NCBI RefSeq assembly: GCF_002732165.1
Contig: NZ_MRZO01000001.1
Coordinates: forward strand, 434,001-498,000
DNA length: 64,000 nucleotides
Source of the DNA: Staphylococcus xylosus
GTDB lineage: Bacteria; Bacillota; Bacilli; Staphylococcales; Staphylococcaceae
Direction of reading: 5' to 3'
Position 1 is the first letter of the stretch; every line of letters begins with the position of its first letter. Under the pieces are notes generated by a model that searched no databases, was not told where the DNA came from, and worked only from the letters and a program-made list of their open reading frames with translations. Position numbers and translations under genes: made by a program. Shown in pieces: positions 51,129 to 59,370 of this stretch.

Positions 51129-51142
51129 AGAACAAATGTTCT
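51129..51142. promoter_or_regulatory. LexA (SOS) box 2
   Basis: AGAACAAATGTTCT keeps the GAAC and GTTC arms of the SOS box. It lies upstream of the polymerase -35, and 37 bases left of the -10 of the divergent tautomerase gene. Confidence 0.78.
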
Positions 51143-51175
51143 CATTTGATATTTTTATAATTTTTTGAATTTTCG

Positions 51176-51184
51176 TGATATAAT
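51176..51184 (+). promoter_or_regulatory. Extended -10 promoter of tautomerase gene
   Basis: TGATATAAT is a perfect TGn-extended -10, 31 bases before the start codon at 51216. Confidence 0.7.
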
Positions 51185-51215
51185 ATCTTTAAATTATTTT
51201 TAGGAGGAATTACAT

Positions 51216-51401
51216 ATGCCAATCATAAATGTGAAATTATTAGAAGGTCGTTCAGATGAACAACTTAAAAACTTAGTAAGTGAAGTAACAAATGCAGTTG
51301 AGAAAACAACTGGTGCTAATAAAGAAGCAATACAAGTAGTTATAGAAGAAATGAAGCCATCACATTATGGAGTTGGTGGAGTTAGAAAATCTGACCAGTA
51401 G
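51216..51401 (+). CDS. 4-oxalocrotonate tautomerase family protein
   Basis: A 61-residue protein of the tautomerase superfamily. Removal of Met exposes the catalytic N-terminal Pro (MPIINVKLLEGR). A conserved arginine near residue 11-13 and VIEEMKPSHYGVGGV complete the fold. Such proteins act as hexamers on enol-keto substrates, but the natural substrate in staphylococci is unknown. AGGAGG precedes the ATG. It diverges from the SOS polymerase, and one LexA box lies close to its promoter. Confidence 0.92.
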   Translation: MPIINVKLLEGRSDEQLKNLVSEVTNAVEKTTGANKEAIQVVIEEMKPSHYGVGGVRKSDQ

Positions 51402-51459
51402 TAATAATCATTCTATTACAGAATATGAACACATCTTGTCTAAAAGCAAGCATTTCACA

Positions 51460-51605
51460 GCAAAAAGAGTAGGACAGAAATCTAATTTATTTTAAAATAT
51501 TTCACCGCCCTATCTCTAAGGATAAAGGATTGACCTGAGCTTTCGCTCATGCATAAGTCACCTAACTCTCAGGCGTCAATTTGGCGTAGAGATAAGGTGT
51601 ATTAT
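51460..51605. repeat. Structured intergenic repeat, including copy 2 of the dispersed repeat
   Basis: A long inverted repeat (CACCGCCCTATCTCTA near 51503-51518 against TAGAGATAAGGTG near 51588-51600) encloses GAGCTTTCGCTCATGCATAA (51537-51556), the second copy of the repeat at 49744. The left flank (AGTAGGACAGAAATC) resembles intergenic repeat sequences common in staphylococci. No gene is present. Confidence 0.6.
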
Positions 51606-51713
51606 TTGTTAACCTTTTCCGTTTATATCATTGTGCCAGTCATCAGTGGTTGCGCCATGGCATAGTTTACTTACTAGCTAAGTAAACGCGATAGATAATT
51701 AATAACCAACACT
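51606..51713. other. Gene-free spacer downstream of the tautomerase gene
   Basis: No reading frame. A short inverted repeat, GTTTACTTACTAGCTAAGTAAAC (perfect except for its centre), lies near 51666-51689. No function is assigned. Confidence 0.4.
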
Positions 51714-51753
51714 ATAAAAAATCCCCCTCACTATAATAGTAGCGAGGGGGATT
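51714..51753 (-). terminator. Terminator of msrR
   Basis: AATCCCCCTC plus CTA pair with TAG plus GAGGGGGATT (one mismatch), followed leftward by six Ts. It lies about 185 bases after the msrR stop. Confidence 0.85.
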
Positions 51754-51936
51754 GGTGTATTAATGCTAATCTTTTTCGTTAAATTTATTTTAACATCGTA
51801 CTGCGTAAAAATACGAAAACTTCACCAGTTCTATACTTCTTGCTAAATATATTTACTCGAACAGACTAACTAACGAAATATGATAAAAATCAAGTGCTGT
51901 ATTACTTCTTTGTCTCACACTTATATAGCAACAATA

Positions 51937-52917
51937 CTATTCATCCAAGAATTTCTTAACTGCTTCTTTATTCTTCTCTTTATCAATTTCTAAAGCACTG
52001 CCGTCCGTTGGTGACTGAATGTCTTGATAAGTTCCCTTAATCGGTAATGTTATAGAATCTACATTCTTGTCACCACGAATACCAAAGTTTAATCCTGATT
52101 GCACCAATGCAGAATCCGGCATGTTGGTATTTAAGTAACCTCTTAAAATACCTGCAACTCTAGGTAACTTGAGGATTGAATCTACACTCACAAGCTCCTC
52201 TTTTAGAGATTGCATCACTTGTTGCTGTCTACGGACACGTCCAAAATCTCCTTCAGGATCATGTCTAAATCTCGCATAACCTAAGAGTTCTTTACCATTT
52301 AAACGATGATGACCTTTTTTCAACGATACGCCAATATTTTTTGACATGTCTTTTTCAACGTCGATTGGTACACCGTTCGGTTCCAGTTCATCTATCATTT
52401 TTTCAAAACCAGTAAAATCTAAAACAGCGTAGTATTCAGGATCAATACCTAAATTTTTCTTCAACGTTTGTCTCAATAATTCTGGTCCGCCGATAGAATA
52501 TGCAGAGTTAATCTTATGTTGTCCACTTCCAGGAATGTCAGCATAGATATCACGCATGACAGATACCATCTTCATTTTTTTGTGAACATAATCGTATTGA
52601 GCAATCATAATAGAATCTGTTCTAGAAATACCACCGTCTTCGGCGTCTGCTCCTAATACCATTACCGTAATCTTACCGTCATTTTTAGCGGCACCATTAA
52701 ATTTTTCTTGCTTTAATGTTTTACCGTGGTCTTTGGCATAATCAATACCGGAATTATAACCATGTACTGCATAACCTACGATAATTGCTAAAATCACAAT
52801 AAAAATTAAAATGATTATTGGTAATTTCTTAATCCGCTTCTTCTTGACCCTACGCATAGGCGCTTTTTTGGTGCTGTTGCTTGTGTTTGTATTGCTTCTT
52901 TGTTTGTCTTCATTCAT
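51937..52917 (-). CDS. msrR: MsrR, LytR-CpsA-Psr family wall polymer ligase
   Basis: A 326-residue membrane-anchored LCP protein. A basic cytoplasmic tail and one membrane segment (about residues 34-53) precede an extracellular LCP domain. Polyprenyl-phosphate-binding and catalytic arginines lie in [19 protein letters not shown] and [19 protein letters not shown]. It attaches wall teichoic acid to peptidoglycan and affects beta-lactam susceptibility. I start at ATG 52917, nine bases after AAGG. A TTG nine bases upstream is too close. It diverges from msrA. Confidence 0.95.
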   Translation of the reverse strand: MNEDKQRSNTNTSNSTKKAPMRRVKKKRIKKLPIIILIFIVILAIIVGYAVHGYNSGIDYAKDHGKTLKQEKFNGAAKNDGKITVMVLGADAEDGGISRTDSIMIAQYDYVHKKMKMVSVMRDIYADIPGSGQHKINSAYSIGGPELLRQTLKKNLGIDPEYYAVLDFTGFEKMIDELEPNGVPIDVEKDMSKNIGVSLKKGHHRLNGKELLGYARFRHDPEGDFGRVRRQQQVMQSLKEELVSVDSILKLPRVAGILRGYLNTNMPDSALVQSGLNFGIRGDKNVDSITLPIKGTYQDIQSPTDGSALEIDKEKNKEAVKKFLDE

Positions 52918-53056
52918 TAGTATCAACCTTATATCTTCAAAATTGCACTGCTATGTACTATAATTAACATATATTAAAGTTATATAAAAAGAGTATAAAA
53001 ATCAAGTGATATCTTTATATATGGTACTAAGGTCTAATACGGAAAGGATGTTAAGC

Positions 53057-53572
53057 ATGAATATTAACAAAGCATACTTCGCTGGAGGTTGCTTTTGGTG
53101 TATGGTTAAACCCTTTGATACATTTGAGGGCATAGAAAAAGTAACCTCTGGTTATATGGGAGGACATGTAGATAATCCTTCATATGAGCAAGTCAAAAGT
53201 GGTAATACCGGTCATTTGGAAACTGTCGAAATCGAATATGATGTCGCACTGTTTTCCTACAACAAATTATTAGAAATTTTCTTTTCTGTAATAGATCCTT
53301 CTGATGAAGGTGGGCAATTTCAAGATAGAGGTTCACAATACAAAACTGCTATCTTCTACACAAATGAAGATCAAAAAGAACTGGCAGAAATTTATATTGA
53401 GAAATTAAAGGATACTATGGATAAAGATAAAGCGATTGCGACACAAATTCTACCCGCTTCTACATTTTATGAAGCAGAAACTGAGCATCAAGATTTTTAT
53501 AAAAAGAATCCTGAGCGTTATGCAAAAGAACAACAAGATCGTCAAAATTATGAAAAAGGTTTAGACATCTAA
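53057..53572 (+). CDS. msrA: Peptide-methionine (S)-S-oxide reductase
   Basis: A 171-residue repair enzyme that reduces methionine-S-sulfoxide in proteins. The active site is AGGCFWC with nucleophilic Cys12. [16 protein letters not shown] and [11 protein letters not shown] are typical of the family. The C-terminal recycling cysteines of some MsrA are absent, so it may rely on Cys15. The start is ATG 53057 after GGAAAGGATG. In-frame upstream starts lack a ribosome site. It is not followed by msrB here. It diverges from msrR. Confidence 0.94.
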   Translation: MNINKAYFAGGCFWCMVKPFDTFEGIEKVTSGYMGGHVDNPSYEQVKSGNTGHLETVEIEYDVALFSYNKLLEIFFSVIDPSDEGGQFQDRGSQYKTAIFYTNEDQKELAEIYIEKLKDTMDKDKAIATQILPASTFYEAETEHQDFYKKNPERYAKEQQDRQNYEKGLDI

Positions 53573-53667
53573 TTTACATCAAATCACTTCGTACCAAAGC
53601 AATAAATGAGATAAAGCTATTTATATAACTATATTTCATATAAATAATCATCAATTATATAAATTTC

Positions 53668-53703
53668 AAAGCCGGAGTAGTATTTGCTACATCCGGCTTT
53701 TTT
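53668..53703. terminator. Bidirectional terminator between msrA and rbsB
   Basis: AAAGCCGGAGTAG pairs with CTACATCCGGCTTT (one bulge) and is followed by TTTTTT. Confidence 0.9.
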
Positions 53704-53718
53704 CTAGATCAATACCAT

Positions 53719-54633
53719 TTAATTTTGTTTTTTCATTTCTAATGGAATTTTGTTTTTCTTGTCTACTTTCTTACCATCAAATAAATCCATTACTGTTTTA
53801 ATACTTTCCTCTCCCATTAAATGAGGTTGTTGTGCTACAGTAGCATATAATTTATTGTTTTCTACGGATTTAATTGCATCCTCATTACCATCAAAGCCAA
53901 TAACTTTGATATCCTTATTACCAACCGCTTCTACAGCACCTAATGCCATTTCATCATTTTGCGCAAAAATAGCTTTGATATCTGGATGTGCTTGTATAAT
54001 ATTTTGCGTCACATTCAATCCTTCTGTTCTATTGAACTTGGCACTTTGTTTCGATACCACATCTAGTGATTTATCTGCTACATTATGGAACCCTTTACCA
54101 CGTTCTCTCGTTGCACTTGCACCAGGTATACCTTCTAATTCAGCAACTTTCGTATTTTTACCGAATTGCTCTACAATCAGTTGGCCACCCATTTCTCCAC
54201 CTTTAACATTATCTGAAGCAATAAATGATGCAACTTCCCCTTTAGCAACTTCTCTATCTAAAGTAATTACTGGGATATTTTGATCATTCGCAATTTGTAT
54301 ACTACCTGAAATCGCATCTGAATCTGTTGGATTAACAATAAGGTAGTCTACATTTTGTTGAATTAAATCGTCTATGTCGTTTGATTGTTTTGCTGCATCA
54401 TCTTGTGCATCGGCAAATTTTACTTTAACGCCTTGCTTTTTGGCTTCATCTTCAATACCATCTTTTATTTTTACGAAAAACGGATTATTTAACGTAGATA
54501 TACTAACGCCAATGACAACTTCAGATTTTTTCTTGTTTAATTTATCCTTGTCATTCTTTTCTAATGGAGAATCTAGTGAACACCCTGCTAAAAGTATCAA
54601 CATCGCAATAGCACTAATAAATAACTTTTTCAT
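53719..54633 (-). CDS. rbsB: Ribose ABC transporter binding lipoprotein
   Basis: A 304-residue sugar-binding lipoprotein (lipobox LLAGC, Cys18) with the two-lobed fold of RbsB: VIGVSISTLNNPFF, FADAQDDAAKQ, VNPTDSDAI, TLDREV, AQNDEMALGA and VIGFDGNEDA. It captures ribose (or a related sugar) for RbsAC. It is the last gene of the operon, 13 bases after rbsC. A GGAGG lies before the ATG. Confidence 0.94.
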   Translation of the reverse strand: MKKLFISAIAMLILLAGCSLDSPLEKNDKDKLNKKKSEVVIGVSISTLNNPFFVKIKDGIEDEAKKQGVKVKFADAQDDAAKQSNDIDDLIQQNVDYLIVNPTDSDAISGSIQIANDQNIPVITLDREVAKGEVASFIASDNVKGGEMGGQLIVEQFGKNTKVAELEGIPGASATRERGKGFHNVADKSLDVVSKQSAKFNRTEGLNVTQNIIQAHPDIKAIFAQNDEMALGAVEAVGNKDIKVIGFDGNEDAIKSVENNKLYATVAQQPHLMGEESIKTVMDLFDGKKVDKKNKIPLEMKKQN

Positions 54634-54646
54634 TAAATGACCTCCT

Positions 54647-55591
54647 CTATGATTTATTCTTTCTATCTATTAACACTGCAATAATAATTACTACACCTTT
54701 AACGACTTGTTGATAAAATGAAGATACACCCAATAGATTTAAACCATTGTTTAGCACGCCTATAATAAGCACCCCGATTAATGTACCGAGAATACGCCCT
54801 TTACCACCTGTAAGTGAAGTACCACCAAGTACTACAGCTGCAATAGCATCTAATTCATATGACATACCCGCTGTTGGCTGTGCAGAATTTAAACGAGATG
54901 TTAATATAGCTCCTGCCATCGCAGACATTAAGCCAGCTAAACTATATATCATAACCTTCAACTTATTGACTTTGATTCCTGAGATAAATGCCGCTTTTTC
55001 ATTACCGCCCATGGCATAAGTCTGTCTACCAAACACCGTTTTATGTAAAATAATATATAAAATAATGAATGTGATAAACATCGTAACTGCTGGTACAGGT
55101 ATACCTAAAAAGTAGCCGCGTCCAAATAATTGGAATGCATAACTACCATTTAAATTTGTAATTGGATTACCATCAGTGATAACAAGCGTGAGGCCCCTAA
55201 ATACCGTCATAGTTGCTAAAGTTGCGATAAATGGTGCCATCTTACCTAAAGTAATTAAAAGTCCGTTAATCGCCCCTAAAATAGCACCAAAGATACAGCC
55301 AATTAACAACGCAACAATCGAATCAACACCTGATACCATTAATATCGCAATCATCGCACTAGATAACGCAAGTGTCGACCCAACTGATAGGTCTATCCCC
55401 CCTGTTAAAATGACGAATGTCATACCAAATGCTATTAAACCATTAATGGATACTTGTCTTAACAAATTAAACAAATTCGATGGCTCTAAAAAGGCACTGT
55501 TTAATGCACTTATGATAATGACTAATAATATTAATCCAATAAATGGTATGATTTTTTCTAAATATGAAAAAGATAACTTAGATTGATTCAT
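54647..55591 (-). CDS. rbsC: Ribose ABC transporter permease
   Basis: A 314-residue permease with 8-10 hydrophobic segments and the conserved ILTGGIDLSVGSTLALSS and AVVLGGTSLTGGKG motifs of the RbsC/carbohydrate uptake 2 family. Its start overlaps the rbsA stop by 14 bases, implying coupled translation. Confidence 0.95.
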   Translation of the reverse strand: MNQSKLSFSYLEKIIPFIGLILLVIIISALNSAFLEPSNLFNLLRQVSINGLIAFGMTFVILTGGIDLSVGSTLALSSAMIAILMVSGVDSIVALLIGCIFGAILGAINGLLITLGKMAPFIATLATMTVFRGLTLVITDGNPITNLNGSYAFQLFGRGYFLGIPVPAVTMFITFIILYIILHKTVFGRQTYAMGGNEKAAFISGIKVNKLKVMIYSLAGLMSAMAGAILTSRLNSAQPTAGMSYELDAIAAVVLGGTSLTGGKGRILGTLIGVLIIGVLNNGLNLLGVSSFYQQVVKGVVIIIAVLIDRKNKS

Positions 55592-57068
55592 TTATATTCC
55601 CTCCAGTAGCTAAAGTCATAATACGTTCTTCAGATAATGATTCCTTATCTAATATCCCAGCAATGTTACCTTCATGGACGACAGCCACATTGTCACTCAT
55701 GCCAATAACCTCAGGTAACTCTGATGAAATCATAATAATAGACATCCCTCGTTCTGTAAGTTCATTCATTAATTGATATATTTCTCTTTTAGCACCTACA
55801 TCAATGCCTCTAGTAGGTTCATCTAAAATCAATACGCGTGGTGCAGTAGCTATCCATTTCGCTAAAACTACTTTTTGTTGGTTCCCACCAGACAAATCTA
55901 CGCACGCATCACCTTGTTTCCCTTTAATATTTAATCGCTTAATCATTTGCTGTGTATATTGCTCCATTGAACGTTGCGCCAAAAAGCCTGACTTTGAAAA
56001 ACTTTTTAACGCAGGTAATGATATATTCTCTAAAATAGAATCTTGCAGAACTAATCCTTCTTCTTTTCTATTTTCAGTAATAAAAGCTAAACCATGTTTT
56101 ATAGATTGGTTAGGGTTATTTATATCAATCTCTTTACCATTTAATTCTACTTGCATAGACCCTTTATCAAGACCAAACAACACACGCATAATCTCTGATC
56201 TACCTGCACCCATTAATCCACTAAAGCCTAAGATTTCTCCTTTATGCAACTCAAAGTGAACCGATTCTAGATTATGCTCATTCGAACTAAGCTCCTTTAC
56301 AGATAGCACTAATTCATCTTGCTCATAATCCCTTTCAGGATATTGGTTATCTAAATCTCTACCTATCATCGCCTTGACGATTTGTGGATGTGTTGTAGAT
56401 TCGGTAGCAGACGTCAAAATAGAACGACCATCTCTCATAACGGTGATACGATCAGAAATACTAAATATTTCTTCCATTCTATGTGAAATATAGACAAAAG
56501 ATACGCCTTCACTTTTCAACTTTTTGATTTGTTCAAATAACACTTCTATTTCGTTATTTGTTAATGCGGCAGTCGGCTCATCCATTATAATAACTTTGGC
56601 CTCTTGCATAAGCGCTTTACTAATTTCTAACATTTGTTGCATACCAATAGATAAATCTCCCGCTAATTGATTTAAATCAATGGTTATATTCAATTTCTTA
56701 AATATCTTTTGTGCTTGTATTCTCATAGCTTTATTATCTACAATACCGAAAGATTTAGTTATTTCTTTTCCTAAAAACAAATTCTCTAATACTGTCAAAT
56801 TAGGCCAAATATTCAATTCTTGTTGTATAAATGCGATGCCATGATTTTCAGCATCTTTAGTATTCTTAAAATGAATCGTTTGTCCATTTTCTACTACTGT
56901 GCCACCATCCGCTTCGTAGACACCTGTTAGAATTTTCATTAATGTACTTTTACCGGCACCATTTTCACCCATTAATGCATGCACTTCTGCATCAGCAATT
57001 TCAAAATCCACACCCAACAACACATCATTTTGTCCAAATGATTTATATATTTGATCCATATTAATCAT
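55578..57068 (-). CDS. rbsA: Ribose ABC transporter ATPase (double ATPase)
   Basis: A 496-residue protein with two ABC domains. The first has Walker A GENGAGKST, signature LSIGMQQM and Walker B IIMDEPTAAL. The second has the usual degenerate Walker A GLMGAGRSE, signature LSGGNQQKV and Walker B LILDEPTRGID. It energises RbsC. It starts 14 bases after rbsD at an ATG following AAAGGGGTGAT. Confidence 0.95.
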   Translation of the reverse strand: MINMDQIYKSFGQNDVLLGVDFEIADAEVHALMGENGAGKSTLMKILTGVYEADGGTVVENGQTIHFKNTKDAENHGIAFIQQELNIWPNLTVLENLFLGKEITKSFGIVDNKAMRIQAQKIFKKLNITIDLNQLAGDLSIGMQQMLEISKALMQEAKVIIMDEPTAALTNNEIEVLFEQIKKLKSEGVSFVYISHRMEEIFSISDRITVMRDGRSILTSATESTTHPQIVKAMIGRDLDNQYPERDYEQDELVLSVKELSSNEHNLESVHFELHKGEILGFSGLMGAGRSEIMRVLFGLDKGSMQVELNGKEIDINNPNQSIKHGLAFITENRKEEGLVLQDSILENISLPALKSFSKSGFLAQRSMEQYTQQMIKRLNIKGKQGDACVDLSGGNQQKVVLAKWIATAPRVLILDEPTRGIDVGAKREIYQLMNELTERGMSIIMISSELPEVIGMSDNVAVVHEGNIAGILDKESLSEERIMTLATGGNINESI

Positions 57069-57082
57069 TATTAATCACCCCT

Positions 57083-57472
57083 TTAAAATAGAACGCCACT
57101 CTTTAATATCACATTTGCAAAAGGTTTAGCTTCGCCTGTTCTGATAATAGCTTTTACTTTCCCACTATCTGCTTTTAACTGTTCATGAGCTACAGTACTA
57201 ATATCAATGTTTTCTGATATCAATTGTATATAGAGTTCATCATTTTGCTTAATCATTTCATTAGCAATCGTCATTTGCTCAATTACCATATGATTTTTTA
57301 TTAAGTGAAATACTTCTAAGAATGATGGTTTCCCAAATTCTAAAGCAAGATCTATTTTCTTAACTCCTTGTGGTACTGGCAAACCACAATCAGCAATAAT
57401 AATTTGATCTGTATGACCTAAATCACTTAGCAATTTTGAAATTTCACTATTTAAAATACCTGTTTTATACAT
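57083..57472 (-). CDS. rbsD: D-ribose pyranase
   Basis: A 129-residue enzyme that interconverts the pyranose and furanose forms of ribose. It has the catalytic His in [17 protein letters not shown] near the N-terminus and the late tyrosine-lacking [13 protein letters not shown] segment of the family. The start is ATG 57472 after AGGAG. An in-frame TTG is adjacent. It is the first structural gene after rbsR. Confidence 0.94.
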   Translation of the reverse strand: MYKTGILNSEISKLLSDLGHTDQIIIADCGLPVPQGVKKIDLALEFGKPSFLEVFHLIKNHMVIEQMTIANEMIKQNDELYIQLISENIDISTVAHEQLKADSGKVKAIIRTGEAKPFANVILKSGVLF

Positions 57473-57490
57473 CAAACCACTCCTTCATTT

Positions 57491-57506
57491 ATGTAACCCG
57501 TTACAT
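57491..57506. promoter_or_regulatory. Palindromic operator between rbsR and rbsD
   Basis: ATGTAACCCGTTACAT has perfect arms (ATGTAAC and GTTACAT) around CC, the shape of a LacI-family operator. It lies between the rbsR stop and the rbsD ribosome site. A weak promoter-like TTGATG-17-TACATA overlaps it on the leftward strand. It is probably the RbsR binding site. Confidence 0.7.
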
Positions 57507-57514
57507 ATTGCGCA

Positions 57515-58480
57515 TCAATGACGTGTACTCGATCGCTTTATTACGGATATTGCTACTTTTTCTAGCTCGACATAATCTTGATGATCATACAATTTAAGTA
57601 ACTTTGACATTGCTAGTTCCCCTAAACGATAAGCCGACTGATCGATTGTACTAATTTGAGGAAATGTCATTGTTGAAAATGGTATATTATCATACCCTAC
57701 AATTTGAACATCCTCTGGAATTTGCAAGTTATGTTGTTGTAGTATACCCATCACTTTAATTGCTAATAAATCATTACTGCAGATAATACTATCTATATTG
57801 CATGTCCTAATTAAATTAATAAATGAACCTTCATTGTTTAAATTCTGAGCTAAATATGTTTTGTAGCTAATACCATGTTCTTTAAAAATTGACACCACAC
57901 CTTTAACGCGATGTTTAAAAGCATCAATAGTTAAATCTTCATGTACAACTAGACCGTAATTACAGCCGCCTTCCATAACTAGTTCTGCTTGACGTTGTCC
58001 ACCTTCATAATGATCAGTTGAAACACCTGAATTTTCATTATTAGTACGATCGACAAATACAAAAGGCATATGAAGAGGTTCTAACATATTTTCAATTATA
58101 TTTTCGTTAAGTGCAGTAGTAATCATACCTGCGCAATTATGAGATACAAATGTTGTTAAATAGGCCTTTACCTTTTCTTTATCATTATCACTGTTACCAA
58201 TTAAAACTTGATACCCATGTTCAACAGCAACATCTTCTACTCCTCTAGCAATCAATGTAAAGAATGGATTACTTATGTCTGGTAGGAGCAATCCAATCAT
58301 TTTTGATTTTCTTTTATATAACGTTCTTGCCGCTTCATTTGGTTGGTAATTCAGTTCTGCAATTGCACGATCAATTTGCGATCGCGTTTGTGCTTTAACA
58401 TACCCAGTATTGTTAATCGCTCTAGAAACAGTTGCAACTGAGCAACCGGCTAATCGTGCTACATCTTTTATCGTTGTCAG
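57515..58480 (-). CDS. rbsR: Ribose operon repressor RbsR, LacI family, CTG start
   Basis: A 321-residue LacI-type repressor: an N-terminal helix-turn-helix ([18 protein letters not shown], residues about 4-21), a hinge near residue 50-60 ([20 protein letters not shown]) and a sugar-binding core. No ATG, GTG or TTG precedes the helix-turn-helix. The only placed start is CTG at 58480, eight bases after AGGAGG and directly after an in-frame TAA. Starting at the first internal ATG would give 261 residues and remove the DNA-binding domain. It should repress rbsDACB when ribose is absent. Confidence 0.88.
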   Translation of the reverse strand: MTTIKDVARLAGCSVATVSRAINNTGYVKAQTRSQIDRAIAELNYQPNEAARTLYKRKSKMIGLLLPDISNPFFTLIARGVEDVAVEHGYQVLIGNSDNDKEKVKAYLTTFVSHNCAGMITTALNENIIENMLEPLHMPFVFVDRTNNENSGVSTDHYEGGQRQAELVMEGGCNYGLVVHEDLTIDAFKHRVKGVVSIFKEHGISYKTYLAQNLNNEGSFINLIRTCNIDSIICSNDLLAIKVMGILQQHNLQIPEDVQIVGYDNIPFSTMTFPQISTIDQSAYRLGELAMSKLLKLYDHQDYVELEKVAISVIKRSSTRH

Positions 58481-58498
58481 TTAAGCCGCCTCCTTTAG

Positions 58499-58512
58499 TG
58501 TAACCGTTTTCA
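58499..58512. promoter_or_regulatory. cre-like box at rbsR start
   Basis: TGTAACCGTTTTCA fits the CcpA cre consensus TGWAANCGNTNWCA at every position. It also resembles the operator at 57491, so RbsR itself may bind. It overlaps the predicted transcription start. Confidence 0.7.
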
Positions 58513-58520
58513 TATTACCA
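58512..58520 (-). promoter_or_regulatory. Extended -10 of the rbs operon promoter
   Basis: Read leftward TGGTAATAT, a TGn-extended -10, with a TATTAA -35-like hexamer 17 bases upstream. Confidence 0.5.
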
Positions 58521-58621
58521 CAACTTTACCTTATTTAATAGAGTATTTATCTGCTAAGATTACATTTATAAGCACTGACTTAAGTATTAACTAAACTTTT
58601 TTATAATAAGCAACTAAATTA

Positions 58622-58927
58622 TTAACCGATAAAATGTTCGTTCAACAAATTATCTTTTTCTTCAACTAATTTAACTTCATATATAGCTAAGTTCTTTTTA
58701 CATAATGCTCTAATTAAGTCCGGTATAAATTGCGGATTTGCTTTAATTAATAATACTGTTACATTATCCACATCTACAAATGTGTAACTATAATATTTAG
58801 GTGAATATGGTTTAATTAGTTTTTCAACGGTTTTTATAACTATTTTACGTACTTTATACCAATCTAACGCTCCGATATTTATCATAAAAACTTTTTCTTC
58901 ATCTGCATATTCTCTATAATCTATCAA
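58622..58927 (-). CDS. Conserved small protein of unknown function
   Basis: A 101-residue soluble protein with alternating strands and helices that could form a small alpha/beta (ACT-like) fold. No catalytic motif is visible. It starts at TTG 58927, eight bases after GAGGT, with a promoter TTGTTT-18-TATAAT (complement of 58959-58988). I do not recognise it. It is monocistronic and sits between the ribose repressor and a probable small RNA gene. Confidence 0.65.
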   Translation of the reverse strand: MIDYREYADEEKVFMINIGALDWYKVRKIVIKTVEKLIKPYSPKYYSYTFVDVDNVTVLLIKANPQFIPDLIRALCKKNLAIYEVKLVEEKDNLLNEHFIG

Positions 58928-58958
58928 TTTTGTATACCTCGTATTATTATTTTTAAGT

Positions 58959-58988
58959 ATTATAGATGATTGGCTAATAAAAAAACAA
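58959..58988 (-). promoter_or_regulatory. Promoter of the gene at 58622-58927
   Basis: Read leftward: TTGTTT (complement of 58983-58988), an 18-base spacer, TATAAT (complement of 58959-58964). Confidence 0.6.
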
Positions 58989-59138
58989 TTGAAGTAAATT
59001 CACGTTTTATAAGTAACTAAGCATAGAATACAATTTTCAAATCCGTCACTTCAAAAAAGTAATAATACATATAAATGTTATTAAGAAAACACATGTATAA
59101 TATGTTCATAATAAAGTGAATTAGATTTCAACACACCA

Positions 59139-59167
59139 TTGAAAGCGTTTTCTAATGATGATATATT
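59139..59167 (+). promoter_or_regulatory. Promoter with cre-like box for candidate small RNA
   Basis: TTGAAA (59139-59144), 17 bases, TATATT (59162-59167) with a TGn extension (TGA). TGAAAGCGTTTTCT (59140-59153) matches the cre consensus except the last base and overlaps the -35, so CcpA repression is plausible. Confidence 0.65.
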
Positions 59168-59173
59168 TATATT

Positions 59174-59359
59174 GTACCTTTTACAAAGGGGTAACGAGAA
59201 ATTCAAATATAGTTAGAATCAAAATGATATTTAAAAGGGTAACAATTGTTAGTTTATTAAAGTAGTTAATAACTTCTCCAAAGATTAACTACACAAACCA
59301 TTAAGCACTATTAAACTCCTTAAAAAGCACCCCACATGCAAATGACATGTGGGGTGCTT
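59174..59359 (+). ncRNA. Candidate carbon-regulated small RNA, about 185 nt
   Basis: A promoter with a cre-like box, no reading frame, and three stems in order. The first pairs TACCTTTT with AAAGGGGTA near its 5' end. The second is a perfect 9-bp hairpin, GTAGTTAAT (59262-59270) with ATTAACTAC (59284-59292), whose loop shows the C/U-rich CTTCTCC, a shape used by staphylococcal sRNAs to pair with ribosome binding sites. The third is a 14-bp stem (59325-59359). The T-run after the last stem is poor on this strand, which weakens the 3' end call. Confidence 0.55.
59321..59359 (-). terminator. Terminator of mprF
   Basis: AAGCACCCCACATG pairs perfectly with CATGTGGGGTGCTT. Leftward it is followed by TTTAAGG after two Ts of the stem, giving a five-T run. 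Confidence 0.88.
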
Positions 59360-59370
59360 CATATTGTACT

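Noticed and set aside
49674-51713. Mobile element or transposon carrying the Y-family polymerase
   Set aside because: The flanking repeats are short and imperfect, no transposase or integrase is present, and the polymerase with LexA control is common in staphylococcal chromosomes.
57515-58300. A short LacI-type protein lacking a DNA-binding domain
   Set aside because: The helix-turn-helix is encoded in frame just upstream. Only the start codon (CTG) hid it.
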